Below, one piece after another: positions 26,265 through 35,124 of a stretch of 64,000 nucleotides of DNA; position 1 is the stretch's first letter; every line of letters begins with the position of its first letter. The notes below the pieces were generated by a model. The model was given only the letters and a program-made list of their open reading frames with translations. It did no database searches and was not told the origin of the DNA. Made by a program: the position numbers and the translations under genes. Source of the stretch: an uncultured Bacteriovoracaceae bacterium (GTDB taxonomy: Bacteria > Bdellovibrionota > Bacteriovoracia > Bacteriovoracales > Bacteriovoracaceae). The stretch is taken from NCBI GenBank assembly GCA_950054155.1, contig CATLOT010000002.1, forward strand, positions 62,001-126,000, in the 5' to 3' direction.

Positions 26265-27783
26265 AGAACTTAAGGTTCTTGCTCCCCTCCTTCTTTCTAA
26301 GGCCATGTCTGCTGACTCTCTTCAACGCAAGAGAGTCAATGCTTTCTTATGCAAACAAATGGGTGAATCAAAGGGCCTGTGGCTCAAGCTTGGCCAATTC
26401 CTTGGAACAGGTGAAGGGCACTGGGAAGAGTTAAAAACGATTCCCCTAGGAGAGGACCTCCCCCAAATACCGGAAGAAGAATTTCTTCCTTATCTTCATC
26501 TTCTCATGAGTGAAGCCAAACTTAATTTTGATAGCGAATTCAGCTCAATTGAATTTCCCGGACACAGTGCAAGTCTTAGCCAGGTTCATAGAGTTGTCGA
26601 TCATAAAGGCCATGCCTGGGCCTTAAAAGTTCAACTGCCCAATATTGACCAGGTTGTTAAAGACCAACTCTCGCTCCTTGGTCTCTTTGGTAAATTTGAG
26701 GGCTTCCAAGAGGAAAAGAAAACCTTTCAAACCAAGGAGTACCATAGCACCTTAGCTGATGGCTTTGAAAAGGAGCTCGACTACTCCCTTGAAAGAGGAA
26801 ATATTCAATCCCTCGCGCCTTTAGAGAAACGCTTTGAAAATGCTCATATCGTAAGACTCCACCCTCACGTGCAAAGTAATCGCATCCTCTGTCTTTCTTG
26901 GGAAGAGGGTGATGACTGGAATACTGTTCTTAACACCTATGACGTCACCCAAAAGCGACACATAGGCAATGCCCTCATCACCCAATTTCTCTATCAGTAT
27001 TTTATTATGGGAATCTCCCAAGGCGACTTTCACCCAGGAAACTTTAAGTTTACTAAAGCTGGTGCCATTCATTGGTATGACTTTGGCCAAGTCCTCACTC
27101 CATCAAAGAAACAAAGAGCGGCTCTTTATCGCCTTATTGAGTCTTTAAGAGATGAGAGCGACGAGGAACTTGGTCCTCTTCTTAAAGCATGGGATTTTGA
27201 TCTCAAAAAGCTAGCGCCTATTGCCCATCAGCTTCCCCTCGTCCTCAGTAAGATTTTTGATCCCTTCATCACAAACCAGGCCTTTAATATCAAGGAGTGG
27301 AACCTTAAAGAGACGATCAATTTAATCTTAGAAGAAAACCGCTGGTGGCTACGAACCGCAGGTAGTCCAAAACTCTTCCTTTCTATCCGCGCCTGGATGG
27401 GACTACTTAATATGCTTGAGGAACTCAACACTCCCTTTTATTTTTCTCAAATCTGGAGCGAGCTCTCTTATGAAATGAGCCCCCTCCTTAAGAGAGTCAC
27501 TCTTGACTCGTCCATTCTTGAGCAGATCACTCTCAAGGATCTGGCGAAAACCTTGGTGATCAAAATTAAAGAAAATAGCATTACTAAGGTTGAGATCACG
27601 CTTCCCGCTCGTGCCCTAGAAGAGGTCCCCTCGCTTCTAAGTTCACAAACTAAATTAGAAATGGAAAAGGCCGGCATTGATATCACTAAGGTTGTCGAAC
27701 ACCACCTTAAACAGGGGCTTAAGAGTGAAACGGTGGTCGATTTCACGGATGGTACCAAGCACTACCTAGTGGAGCTTATATAA
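26251..27783 (+). CDS. ABC1/AarF/UbiB family kinase-like protein
   Basis: 510 residues with the family signatures: a KxGQ-type motif (LKLGQFLG) near 45, the alanine/serine-rich nucleotide loop SASLSQVHRV near 107, a catalytic lysine in WALKVQLP, GDFHPGN near 253 and the DFG motif (WYDFGQV) near 272. The family acts as atypical ATPases/kinases in ubiquinone synthesis and membrane lipid handling. The residues after KxGQ differ from the usual SxRxDxLP consensus, so this is a divergent branch. No C-terminal membrane helices are seen. It is translated with trxB by overlap. Confidence 0.85.
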   Translation: MAGIKELKVLAPLLLSKAMSADSLQRKRVNAFLCKQMGESKGLWLKLGQFLGTGEGHWEELKTIPLGEDLPQIPEEEFLPYLHLLMSEAKLNFDSEFSSIEFPGHSASLSQVHRVVDHKGHAWALKVQLPNIDQVVKDQLSLLGLFGKFEGFQEEKKTFQTKEYHSTLADGFEKELDYSLERGNIQSLAPLEKRFENAHIVRLHPHVQSNRILCLSWEEGDDWNTVLNTYDVTQKRHIGNALITQFLYQYFIMGISQGDFHPGNFKFTKAGAIHWYDFGQVLTPSKKQRAALYRLIESLRDESDEELGPLLKAWDFDLKKLAPIAHQLPLVLSKIFDPFITNQAFNIKEWNLKETINLILEENRWWLRTAGSPKLFLSIRAWMGLLNMLEELNTPFYFSQIWSELSYEMSPLLKRVTLDSSILEQITLKDLAKTLVIKIKENSITKVEITLPARALEEVPSLLSSQTKLEMEKAGIDITKVVEHHLKQGLKSETVVDFTDGTKHYLVELI

Positions 27784-27800
27784 GCTGAGGCACTAAATAA

Positions 27801-27815
27801 CGGAAAAGCTTTCCG
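27801..27815. promoter_or_regulatory. Inverted repeat after the UbiB-like gene
   Basis: CGGAAA-AGC-TTTCCG is a perfect 6-bp inverted repeat with a 3-nt centre, 18 bp after the UbiB-like stop. There is no T-run after it, so it may be an operator or a weak terminator. Confidence 0.35.
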
Positions 27816-27897
27816 GGCCAAAACGACACTACTGTAAAAGAAATTCCCTAATACTCCACCCCCAAAATCAGGTATACAAAAAATCTGCTTCACTTCT

Positions 27898-27926
27898 TTG
27901 ACAGACTCCTTTCAGATTGAAACAAT
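27898..27926 (+). promoter_or_regulatory. Probable promoter of enoyl-CoA hydratase gene
   Basis: TTGACA (27898-27903), a perfect -35, and AACAAT (27921-27926), a 4/6 -10, separated by exactly 17 bp. Transcription would start about 50 nt before the ATG at 27982. Confidence 0.6.
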
Positions 27927-27981
27927 TTATTGGTGAGAGCAAAGGATTGCCCTCAAAAATTTTTTGACCAAGGAAGGTAAT

Positions 27982-28776
27982 ATGAAGTTTAACTACAACA
28001 CCCTCGATGTCACACTTCATAAAGAAACAAGATCACTCACCGTCGCCCTCAATCGCCCCGAAACAAATAATGCCATTAACATTGAAATGCTCTTCGAACT
28101 TGAAGGTCTTTTTAGTTGGCTGACAAGTCACCTTGAAGTGAATGCGATTGTCCTCACAGGAAATGGTGATCAGTTTTGCAGTGGCTTTGACAGTGACGAA
28201 CTCAAAATCATGAGTGAAGAAAAACTTCAAAAATATATGGCCCGCTTTCAAAAGGTTGTCGCGGGGATGCTTCACCTCCCTCAAACGATTATCTGTGATC
28301 TTAAAAATGGCGCCGCGGGGATGGGCATAGAACTCGCCCTAGGAGCAGACATCAGAGTTTCTAGAAGCACCTCTACTCTCCACTTTAATCAGCTCGACAA
28401 AGGCTGGGTTCCCTGTGCTGGAGGCATTGGCCTTCTCAATGTTTGGGTAGGTCAATCCACTGCCCGTCACTGGACCATGACAAGTGCTAAAGTTAATGGC
28501 CAAGACCAGAGAGAGCGTGGTTTTACCATGGAAACTTACTCAGAGGGCGAAAATTGCACAGAGAAAATTCTAAAGAATATCTTTGCCCAGGCCCCTGTAG
28601 CCCGTATTCAAGCGAAGCGCAGTTTTCTTGAATCCATTCTTCCCGAGCTTCAAAGAACATTTGAATATGAAAGTGTCTTCTCTTTTGCGTCGATGAAAAC
28701 TCAAGATTGGAAAAAGGACTCTGATGAGCCCTTTACAGCAGCAAGAGACCTCGCGCGCGAGATCCAGCAACAATAA
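27982..28776 (+). CDS. Enoyl-CoA hydratase/isomerase family protein
   Basis: The start is ATG 27982, because AAGGAAGG four bases upstream is a good ribosome site; a TTG at 27964 would place that site inside the coding region. The 264-residue product shows the crotonase fold: LTGNGDQFCSGFDSDEL near 60 (oxyanion loop, with the second glycine position occupied in the GAAGMGIELALGADI segment near 108). The usual catalytic glutamate pair of true hydratases is not clearly present, so isomerase, hydrolase or decarboxylase chemistry is equally possible. It stands alone with its own promoter. Confidence 0.85.
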   Translation: MKFNYNTLDVTLHKETRSLTVALNRPETNNAINIEMLFELEGLFSWLTSHLEVNAIVLTGNGDQFCSGFDSDELKIMSEEKLQKYMARFQKVVAGMLHLPQTIICDLKNGAAGMGIELALGADIRVSRSTSTLHFNQLDKGWVPCAGGIGLLNVWVGQSTARHWTMTSAKVNGQDQRERGFTMETYSEGENCTEKILKNIFAQAPVARIQAKRSFLESILPELQRTFEYESVFSFASMKTQDWKKDSDEPFTAARDLAREIQQQ

Positions 28777-28817
28777 GCTACAGCACTCAAGCTGATCGCC
28801 ATAAGTTGTGATCAGCT

Positions 28818-29729
28818 TTAGACCTTAAAAAGAGGTCGGATCTCAAAAGAGCTCAGCTCCTTACTTAACTCTTTAAAGTCTCGTGTAAGCCCCATGAGAA
28901 ATCCTCCGCCACCGGCGCCACAAAGCTTAAGAATATATTTTTGATCTTCAAGTCCCTCACGCCAAACATCATGAAAGAGTTTAGGAATCATTGGAAGAAA
29001 TTGGTCAAACTGAAACTTACTTAGGGCGTAGAAGCTATCCCAAAGTTCGTGCACTCGATGATTAAGAAAGTTATCAATACAGTGATTCGTAATAGGAATG
29101 AGTTCGTTCTGACAAAGAAAGCTGAACTCTTCGCTCTTACACTTTTCAAGATAGAGATTCACAAGAGGCTCAGTTTTACGGCTCCTACCTGTGTTGATGA
29201 GAAAGAGTGTATAGGAAGAGTCTTTATTTTCTTCTAGATTAATACACTCTAGACCACCATCCTTTGTCTTCAGAATGGGTCGATCAAGATAACTAATCAG
29301 AGGGTCAAACCCACTTGAGCTGCCATGAAAGTGAGACTCAATAAGAGAGAAGCGAGATTTGAGTTCCTCTACCTCATTAGACTTTTCACCATAGCGCTCA
29401 TAGAGGGCAGCTACTAAGGCACCACTACTTCCCACGCCATATCCTTGGGGAATAGTGCTATCAAAGAAGAGCCCTTGACCAACATCGAAACTAAAAGAGC
29501 TTACGTCAAAATCAAAACCGAGGCCGTCAGCTGAGCTATCAATCTTTTGAAGGTATTTAGCGAGGGCATTGAGCTCAGGGTCGCGCTGGCCTTTTCCGTC
29601 ACGAGTGAAGGAAAGTTTTCCTTCAAAGAGATGATAAGGCATGGCGAGGGCATTACTTTGTTGAATGACCGAGTACTCTCCAAAGAGGAGAAGCTTTGAA
29701 GCATAGCTCTTATTGGTCAAAGTGTGCAT
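28818..29729 (-). CDS. Mevalonate kinase (GHMP family)
   Basis: 303 residues with GHMP kinase motifs: KLLLFGEYSVIQ at the start, the ATP loop PQGYGVGSSGALVAAL near 93, ESHFHGSSSGFDPLISYLDRPIL near 130, and LCGAGGGGFLMGL near 268. The gene is last in the mevalonate operon and overlaps mvaD by 13 bp. Given that the operon already holds a GYDIA-type GHMP kinase, this one is best read as mevalonate kinase, phosphorylating mevalonate with ATP, though the two kinase roles are inferred from family and position. Confidence 0.82.
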   Translation of the reverse strand: MHTLTNKSYASKLLLFGEYSVIQQSNALAMPYHLFEGKLSFTRDGKGQRDPELNALAKYLQKIDSSADGLGFDFDVSSFSFDVGQGLFFDSTIPQGYGVGSSGALVAALYERYGEKSNEVEELKSRFSLIESHFHGSSSGFDPLISYLDRPILKTKDGGLECINLEENKDSSYTLFLINTGRSRKTEPLVNLYLEKCKSEEFSFLCQNELIPITNHCIDNFLNHRVHELWDSFYALSKFQFDQFLPMIPKLFHDVWREGLEDQKYILKLCGAGGGGFLMGLTRDFKELSKELSSFEIRPLFKV

Positions 29730-30778
29730 CCTTTAACAGGACCAAGGCCGACCTGATCATCAATAACGAAGGCATCACCCTTAAATTCAGCAACACATTC
29801 TTGAATAAATTCCCAACTTTTTTCCCTTTGATCATGAGGATAGAGAAGATGAAGATTAGGCCCAGCGTCTAGGGTAAAATAAATTTCTGTTTCCGTTCGC
29901 GCTCTAAACTCACGTAAGCGATGGATCATCGTAATGGTTTCAGGTTCCATAAGAAGGTAACCAGGCCTAGAGGCCATCATCATCGCGTGAAGAGTGAGCG
30001 CCTCTTCCTCGACAAGACTTCCAAGTAGGTTCCATTGTCCACTTTCAAGCCACTCTAAACAATAATTCCAATTTTCAAGAGCATGACGAAAACGCGCCTC
30101 TTTGTAGGGATTATTATCCATAAGACCGTGCCCAGCGCGAGAGCTCACTTTCTTCTCTCTCTTACTGACCACAAAGATGGAGTCATGCATATTTTCAAAG
30201 CGCTCATGAATCTTAATGGCCGTGGCGCTCTCATCGATGAAAGAGTGATGAGAATAAGCTTTTGGGGCTAGGGCCCCCCCCCATGAAGCGGCGTGGGCAA
30301 AGAGGCTACGACAAGCACTTCCACTTCCTAGGCGCGCAAAGAAGCTCGCCCTTTCAAAGAAGTCCTCTCTCTTTTTCCCTATAACCTTCTCTTCTAAGTC
30401 AACCAGACATAAGGCCATGGCGGCCATAGAAGAAGCACTACTTGCTATCCCCGCACTATGGGGAAAGGAATTTGATGTCTCCAATTTAAAGTGGAAATCC
30501 TTAAGCCAAGGCAGGTGCTGCTCTACAAATCCAAAAAACTTTTTAATCTTAGGAAGAAAGCTTGGCATCTTTTGACCTTCAAAGAAAAGATCAATGTCAC
30601 CCTCTCCTTCATAAGCCGATAAACGGGCCTTAGTATGGGCCTCACTTAAAGTTAAACTCACAGAGGGATTAGCCGGAATTTGGATGCCTTCTTTCTTGCC
30701 CCAGTACTTTACCAGAGCAATATTAGAAGGCGCCTGCCAAGAGGTTTCAAAATAGGGTGTCTCTTTAATGTCACTCAT
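29717..30778 (-). CDS. mvaD: Diphosphomevalonate decarboxylase
   Basis: 353 residues of the GHMP superfamily with the mevalonate-diphosphate decarboxylase signatures APSNIALVKYWGK near 16, NPSVSLTL near 37, SFPHSAGIASSASSMAAMAL near 107 and the LGSGSACRS segment near 151. It converts 5-diphosphomevalonate to isopentenyl diphosphate with ATP hydrolysis. It starts on the stop of the preceding kinase gene (TGATG, one-base overlap), so the operon is tightly coupled. Confidence 0.92.
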   Translation of the reverse strand: MSDIKETPYFETSWQAPSNIALVKYWGKKEGIQIPANPSVSLTLSEAHTKARLSAYEGEGDIDLFFEGQKMPSFLPKIKKFFGFVEQHLPWLKDFHFKLETSNSFPHSAGIASSASSMAAMALCLVDLEEKVIGKKREDFFERASFFARLGSGSACRSLFAHAASWGGALAPKAYSHHSFIDESATAIKIHERFENMHDSIFVVSKREKKVSSRAGHGLMDNNPYKEARFRHALENWNYCLEWLESGQWNLLGSLVEEEALTLHAMMMASRPGYLLMEPETITMIHRLREFRARTETEIYFTLDAGPNLHLLYPHDQREKSWEFIQECVAEFKGDAFVIDDQVGLGPVKGCTL

Positions 30779-31818
30779 CAGTGAACTAATTCGCTTTGTT
30801 TTTGATTGGGAAGATGGCTTGGTGTTCTTAGGATAAGCTCTGAAAAAGGAATCACCACATCAAGCCCCTTGCCTTCAAAATAGGCCTTGAGGCGTTCTTC
30901 TTCATGGCGGCAAGTGACTATCACAAAGTCGCCTCCCCAGGCGCCAAGGCTTTTCACTTCACCATCAAAGTCACTAAAGCGCTCTTCTTTCACACTTGGC
31001 AGACCAAGTTGAGAGCTTAGAAGTTGCTCATGACTTCTGAGAAGGTGTTCAAATTCTTCAAGGCTTTTGGCCTCAAGCATTTCACGACTAAGAGCGGAGA
31101 CCTCTCTTACCACATCACGAGGAAAAGGTTGTTTGCTTTTAAAGTATTCAATCGCTTCGCGACTATCTTTCTTCTTTCCAAGGTAAACAAAGTAGAGATC
31201 TTCATGAAATTCGGGATAGAAAGTCACAGGGCCGTATTTTGGACCAGCTTTTTCAAGTTCATAGACAATCGGGCCATCACTACCGGCGCAAGCGATATCA
31301 TAACCTGAGCCCCCATGGGTCTTAAAAAGAAGCTCAAAAGGACTTATATAGGCCCACTGAGCGATATTATAAATAAGTGTTGAAGAAGAGCCGAGCCCCC
31401 ATGACAGAGGAAAACCAAGTCGTGTTTCCACGTAAACGTCCTGTCCCTCTCTTAAGAAATGCTTATTTTGAGCACGAGCTTCACGAAGAACTTTCTGCAA
31501 GAAAACCACTTCATCAGTGGGATTTTCATCCAATATATTAAAATGCCAAAACTCAAAGGTCGCCTCTAGCCAAAGGTTGCCTTTTACGTCAAAGGACTTC
31601 CAAGTCAGCTTAGGATTAAAACTCTGTGAGTAGCGAACACCCATCGATTGACCAACTGTTGTGGGCAAAGCAAGTCCAGTGGCCCCATCAAGGACAAAGT
31701 ATTCTCCCGTAAGAAGAAGCTTACCGTGACCATAGTAGTATTGATCAAATTTTTCACTCGGACTTGGGCGGCTTTGTTCTTTATTCATCACATAGCTCTC
31801 TGTTTTCATTTCACTCAC
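30778..31818 (-). CDS. GYDIA family GHMP kinase (putative phosphomevalonate kinase)
   Basis: 346 residues with GKLLLTGEYFVLDGATGLALP near 32, the ATP-binding LSWGLGSSSTLIYNIAQW near 138 and GGSGYDIACAGSDGPIVY near 168. The GYDIA segment defines a GHMP subfamily known mainly from Bacteroidetes mevalonate operons. It sits between HMG-CoA reductase and mvaD with one-base overlaps on both sides, so the missing phosphomevalonate kinase step is the most economical role; biochemical proof for the subfamily is not known to me. Confidence 0.85.
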   Translation of the reverse strand: MSEMKTESYVMNKEQSRPSPSEKFDQYYYGHGKLLLTGEYFVLDGATGLALPTTVGQSMGVRYSQSFNPKLTWKSFDVKGNLWLEATFEFWHFNILDENPTDEVVFLQKVLREARAQNKHFLREGQDVYVETRLGFPLSWGLGSSSTLIYNIAQWAYISPFELLFKTHGGSGYDIACAGSDGPIVYELEKAGPKYGPVTFYPEFHEDLYFVYLGKKKDSREAIEYFKSKQPFPRDVVREVSALSREMLEAKSLEEFEHLLRSHEQLLSSQLGLPSVKEERFSDFDGEVKSLGAWGGDFVIVTCRHEEERLKAYFEGKGLDVVIPFSELILRTPSHLPNQKQSELVH

Positions 31819-33215
31819 TACTGATAACTCCGAAGTTGACCGATAAAATCACTGACAGCACTAAAAGAGATCACCTTACCTTCAAAGAAGTCACGGGCCT
31901 TCTCTCTCTCCTCTTCACTTGTTTCAAGGTGATTGAGGATATTCATTAAATGCATTTTCATATGGCCCTTTTGAATGCCTGTTGTCGTCAAAGAGCGAAC
32001 AGCAGCAAAGTTTTGGGCAAGACCAATGGTGGCGACAATTCCCATAAGCTCCTGAGCACTTGGATTTCCAAGCAGCTTAAGGCTAAGGTTTGCTAAAGGA
32101 TGAAGTGCAGTCAAACCACCAACGGTCCCAAGGGCAAGAGGGATTTCAATTTCAAAGCGAAAGAGCCCCGCTTTAACGCTCGCGCTGGTTAAGCTTCTGT
32201 ATTGTCCATCACGAGCAGCGTGGGTATGGGCACAGGCCTCAACCGCACGAAAGTCGTTACCTGTGGCGAGGATGACCGAATCAATACCATTCATAATTCC
32301 TTTATTATGAGTGGTGGCGCGATTGACATCCATCTGAGCGATGCGAACACTCTTAGTAAACTTTTTAGCAAAATGCTCAGGGCTCATGCCAAGACTAGCG
32401 TCTTCTAAGTCTTCAACAGGACACTCAACCCATGCCTTTACCAGACAATCAGGAGTGTAGTTTGAGAGGATCGCCATTATGACTTCGAATTCCTCTTCTG
32501 TTTCCATATGGAGTTCTTTGGCCACAAGAAGCTTCAACTCCTTACCAAGTCCCTCTAAAACGGAATTGATAAAGTTAGCTCCCATGGCATCACAGGTCTC
32601 AAACTCAGCCCATAATTGATAGTAGCCTTCTTCTTTTTCTGTAAGATCCTTAAGCTCAAGAGAGAGAAGTCCCCCTCCACGCTTTTTCATATTCTCCGTA
32701 AGATCGGAAACTGAATCATAGAGAGCTTCACGATTTCTTTCAAAGAGATCAAAAAGCTCATCTCTAGCGCCGGCAAAGTGAAGATGGACTTGGCCAACCT
32801 TCTTAGTGCTCACAACATCGACGTGAAAACCACCCCGACTCATCCAAAACTTAGCCGCTTTTGAAGCAGCGGCGACGACACTCGATTCCTCAATAACCAT
32901 GGGAACGGTATAGGTCTTGCCATTAATCAGAACGTTTGGAGCAACTCCAAAGGGCAGGACAAAATTAGTGAGGGTATTTTCTGAAAAGTCATCAAGAGTT
33001 CTTTGTAGTTCACTATCCTGATGCCAAAAGGATTTGAGTAAGGCACGCTCTTTCTCGCTTCCTTGAAAGGAGTTGGTAAGAATCGTTTCTAATTTTTCTT
33101 CTTTTGAAAGTTTTGAAAAGCCTGAGAACACTGATGTCTGTGCACTCTGTCTCTCTTGAGTTTGGGCAGTCTGAATTTCTTGAGTCATCACTCTTTTTTC
33201 CTTCTCTTTCCCCAT
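31818..33215 (-). CDS. Hydroxymethylglutaryl-CoA reductase (class II)
   Basis: 465 residues. The catalytic glutamate lies in EESSVVAAASKAAKFW, the lysine and aspartate in ATTHNKGIMNGIDSV and GNDFRAVEACAHTHAA, and the C-terminal histidine in QKGHMKMHLMN. No membrane anchor is present, as in class II bacterial enzymes. It reduces HMG-CoA to mevalonate (or the reverse) with NAD(P)H. The frame opens at ATG 33215, which overlaps the fni stop by one base and has GGGAG upstream; an ATG at 33188 is an alternative. The first 40 residues are Gln/Ser/Thr-rich and probably disordered. Confidence 0.93.
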   Translation of the reverse strand: MGKEKEKRVMTQEIQTAQTQERQSAQTSVFSGFSKLSKEEKLETILTNSFQGSEKERALLKSFWHQDSELQRTLDDFSENTLTNFVLPFGVAPNVLINGKTYTVPMVIEESSVVAAASKAAKFWMSRGGFHVDVVSTKKVGQVHLHFAGARDELFDLFERNREALYDSVSDLTENMKKRGGGLLSLELKDLTEKEEGYYQLWAEFETCDAMGANFINSVLEGLGKELKLLVAKELHMETEEEFEVIMAILSNYTPDCLVKAWVECPVEDLEDASLGMSPEHFAKKFTKSVRIAQMDVNRATTHNKGIMNGIDSVILATGNDFRAVEACAHTHAARDGQYRSLTSASVKAGLFRFEIEIPLALGTVGGLTALHPLANLSLKLLGNPSAQELMGIVATIGLAQNFAAVRSLTTTGIQKGHMKMHLMNILNHLETSEEEREKARDFFEGKVISFSAVSDFIGQLRSYQ

Positions 33216-34270
33216 TAACTTCTCCCAGGTAACTGGTTTAAAGCTTTTGCTTTGAGGAAGGCCCGGGCCATGGTCAAACCTTCAAGCTCTCTTGTGACAA
33301 ATCGCCGCACTTTTTCGTCCCCACCACTAGCAGCTTCAAGGAAGGGCTTGGCCATGCCATAGCAGGCTTGCCCTTCACAATTTTCGACGAGAAAGTGCCC
33401 TTCAAGAAAAGACCTGATGCCACCAGAAATTATAAAGGTGGTATGAGTTTGATTTGAGCCTCTATCATTTAAAATTTGATTGACGTTACTTACCATTTCA
33501 CTGGCGGTATGGCCAACAAAGCATAGCTCACTTGTCTTAGTTAACTCTTCGTTTTTATTAGCTTTTTTTGTTCTTAGTTCCTCGAGGACACTAAAATTTG
33601 TTCCCCCAAAAGCGCCAAATTCAATAACCTCGGGCTCAAGCTCAATAAGAGAGCGCATGCTCTCAGGACCAAATCCCTGACCAACTTCCTTCACCCCCAA
33701 CGCCAAATGAGAGGGCTTGAGACTTTGGATGTCCTTTATAAGTTCTAAAGGACTGCGGTACCACCGATCTCCTTCAGGCTGATACCACTCCTGGAGGGGA
33801 TTAATATGAATGAAAAATCCATCAACATGGAGTCTCTCACAAAGAGAGAAAACCTTCTTGAGCTCATCTCGCTTGAGCTCTTCTTCAAGCTGGGCCACGC
33901 CAAAGTTGGCAAAGAGCACACCTTTATCCCCCATCAGAGGTCTCAAATTAAAGTCTTCAAAATACTCTTCACTTTCAAGCAAGGGTCGGCAGCTGCCCAG
34001 CCCTAGACCTAGACCAAATTCACCGCAAATCTTTGCTAAGCTCTTATTAATAGGTCCCGCCTGACCAGTCCCTCCAGTCATTGAACTCACCCACAGGGGA
34101 GCATTAAGAGAACTTTTGTGGATCTTAAGAGGGGGTAGATCAATAGACGATTTTGGGAATGAGCCCAAGAGAGGCTCATAGTTAAAGAACTTATTAATTT
34201 CATTCCCATTCACTTGGGCCCATTGGGCCAGGTCAAGGTGATGGGACTTACGATCGCCGATATCTGACAT
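33215..34270 (-). CDS. fni: Type 2 isopentenyl-diphosphate delta-isomerase
   Basis: 351 residues with DRKSHHLDLAQ at the start, the flavin-barrel segment WVSSMTGGTGQAGPINKSLA near 58, GSCRPLLESEEYF near 96, and FGAFGGTNFSVLE near 207, all typical of the FMN-dependent type 2 IPP isomerase. It interconverts IPP and DMAPP. It is the first gene of the five-gene mevalonate operon. A TATAAT -10 lies only 17 bp before the ATG, and there is no evident Shine-Dalgarno, so the leader is very short or the start lies slightly downstream. Confidence 0.92.
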   Translation of the reverse strand: MSDIGDRKSHHLDLAQWAQVNGNEINKFFNYEPLLGSFPKSSIDLPPLKIHKSSLNAPLWVSSMTGGTGQAGPINKSLAKICGEFGLGLGLGSCRPLLESEEYFEDFNLRPLMGDKGVLFANFGVAQLEEELKRDELKKVFSLCERLHVDGFFIHINPLQEWYQPEGDRWYRSPLELIKDIQSLKPSHLALGVKEVGQGFGPESMRSLIELEPEVIEFGAFGGTNFSVLEELRTKKANKNEELTKTSELCFVGHTASEMVSNVNQILNDRGSNQTHTTFIISGGIRSFLEGHFLVENCEGQACYGMAKPFLEAASGGDEKVRRFVTRELEGLTMARAFLKAKALNQLPGRS

Positions 34271-34286
34271 AGTGCACCACTATCTT

Positions 34287-34292
34287 ATTATA
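34287..34292 (-). promoter_or_regulatory. -10 element of the mevalonate operon
   Basis: TATAAT on the minus strand, 17 bp before the fni ATG. The -35 position holds TGAATT, a poor match. If this is the promoter, the mRNA begins about ten bases before the start codon. Confidence 0.4.
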
Positions 34293-34354
34293 AACACTTA
34301 AGTAGATATAATTCATCGTGTAAGCATGAGACAAGGGTGGTGGTTACTATTTAT

Positions 34355-34369
34355 CTAGAAAATTTCTAG
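34355..34369. promoter_or_regulatory. 15-bp palindrome upstream of the mevalonate operon
   Basis: CTAGAAA-A-TTTCTAG is a perfect palindrome that also contains the stop codon of the methylase gene (34366-34368). It lies about 85 bp before fni, possibly an operator for the mevalonate operon; it has no T-run and is not a canonical terminator. Confidence 0.35.
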
Positions 34370-35058
34370 GATAGGGGCTCTATGACCCAAAGAAACTCTC
34401 TCTTGCCCATTTCACGGGCCTTTTTAAGCTCTTTTAAGCTCCCCCAAAAGATCTCCTCACTATCGCGGTTAATATCCATGACAATACAGTGACGGCGTCC
34501 TTCTTGGCCCTGGGCCTCGATGACCTCCGAAACCACGCGATCTAGACGATAGGGCGTGTCCATAAAGACCTGACAGGTTTTCTTTTTAAAGAGCTCTTTA
34601 AAAAAATCCTTTCTCTCGTCTTTGTCTCGAGGAGGAAAACCAAGAAATTCAAAGGCCCCTTCGGTGAAGCCGCTAAGAGCAACGGCGGGAATCAAAGAAT
34701 TACAACTCTCCGTAATGCTCACTTTCACTTGAGATTGATGACATTTTTCAATCAGAGAGCGTCCGGGATCACAAAAACCAGGGGTGCCACCATCACTCAT
34801 GAGAATCATTTCTTCCCCACTCTTTAAGCGGGAAATAAGCTCATCATCGAGTCGATCCCGTGAGTGTTCATTATAGGCCACAAAGACCTCGATCGCCTCT
34901 CGCGGAAGATCCCAAGCGCGCCAGCGGCGCCGTGCGGGTTTGATATCTTCAACTAAGAGAGTGTGTCCCTTATTAAAATGAGAAAGAAGCAACTCTCGAA
35001 CACCAGGGGTTAATTCCCCCGTCTCACCAATTGGCGTTGTTACTAATAAAAGTCCCAT
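34366..35058 (-). CDS. RsmI-like tetrapyrrole-methylase family methyltransferase
   Basis: 230 residues of the SAM-dependent tetrapyrrole methylase fold: LLVTTPIGETGELTPG at the start, YNEHSRDRLDDELI near 61, the SAM loop MSDGGTPGFCDPG near 87 and GFTEGAFEFLGFPPRDKDERK near 129. This matches RsmI (16S rRNA C1402 2'-O-methyltransferase) but is about 50 residues shorter and has SDGGTPGF for the usual DAGTPLIS, so it may be a divergent RsmI or the related YraL-like group. GAGGGG precedes the ATG. It is divergent from the protein-glutaminase-like gene. Confidence 0.8.
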   Translation of the reverse strand: MGLLLVTTPIGETGELTPGVRELLLSHFNKGHTLLVEDIKPARRRWRAWDLPREAIEVFVAYNEHSRDRLDDELISRLKSGEEMILMSDGGTPGFCDPGRSLIEKCHQSQVKVSITESCNSLIPAVALSGFTEGAFEFLGFPPRDKDERKDFFKELFKKKTCQVFMDTPYRLDRVVSEVIEAQGQEGRRHCIVMDINRDSEEIFWGSLKELKKAREMGKREFLWVIEPLS

Positions 35059-35124
35059 TCTTGGCCCCTCACTTGCAAATTACATAGGCGAATGAAAATA
35101 AACGATTTCAGCCTAAGGTAAACC

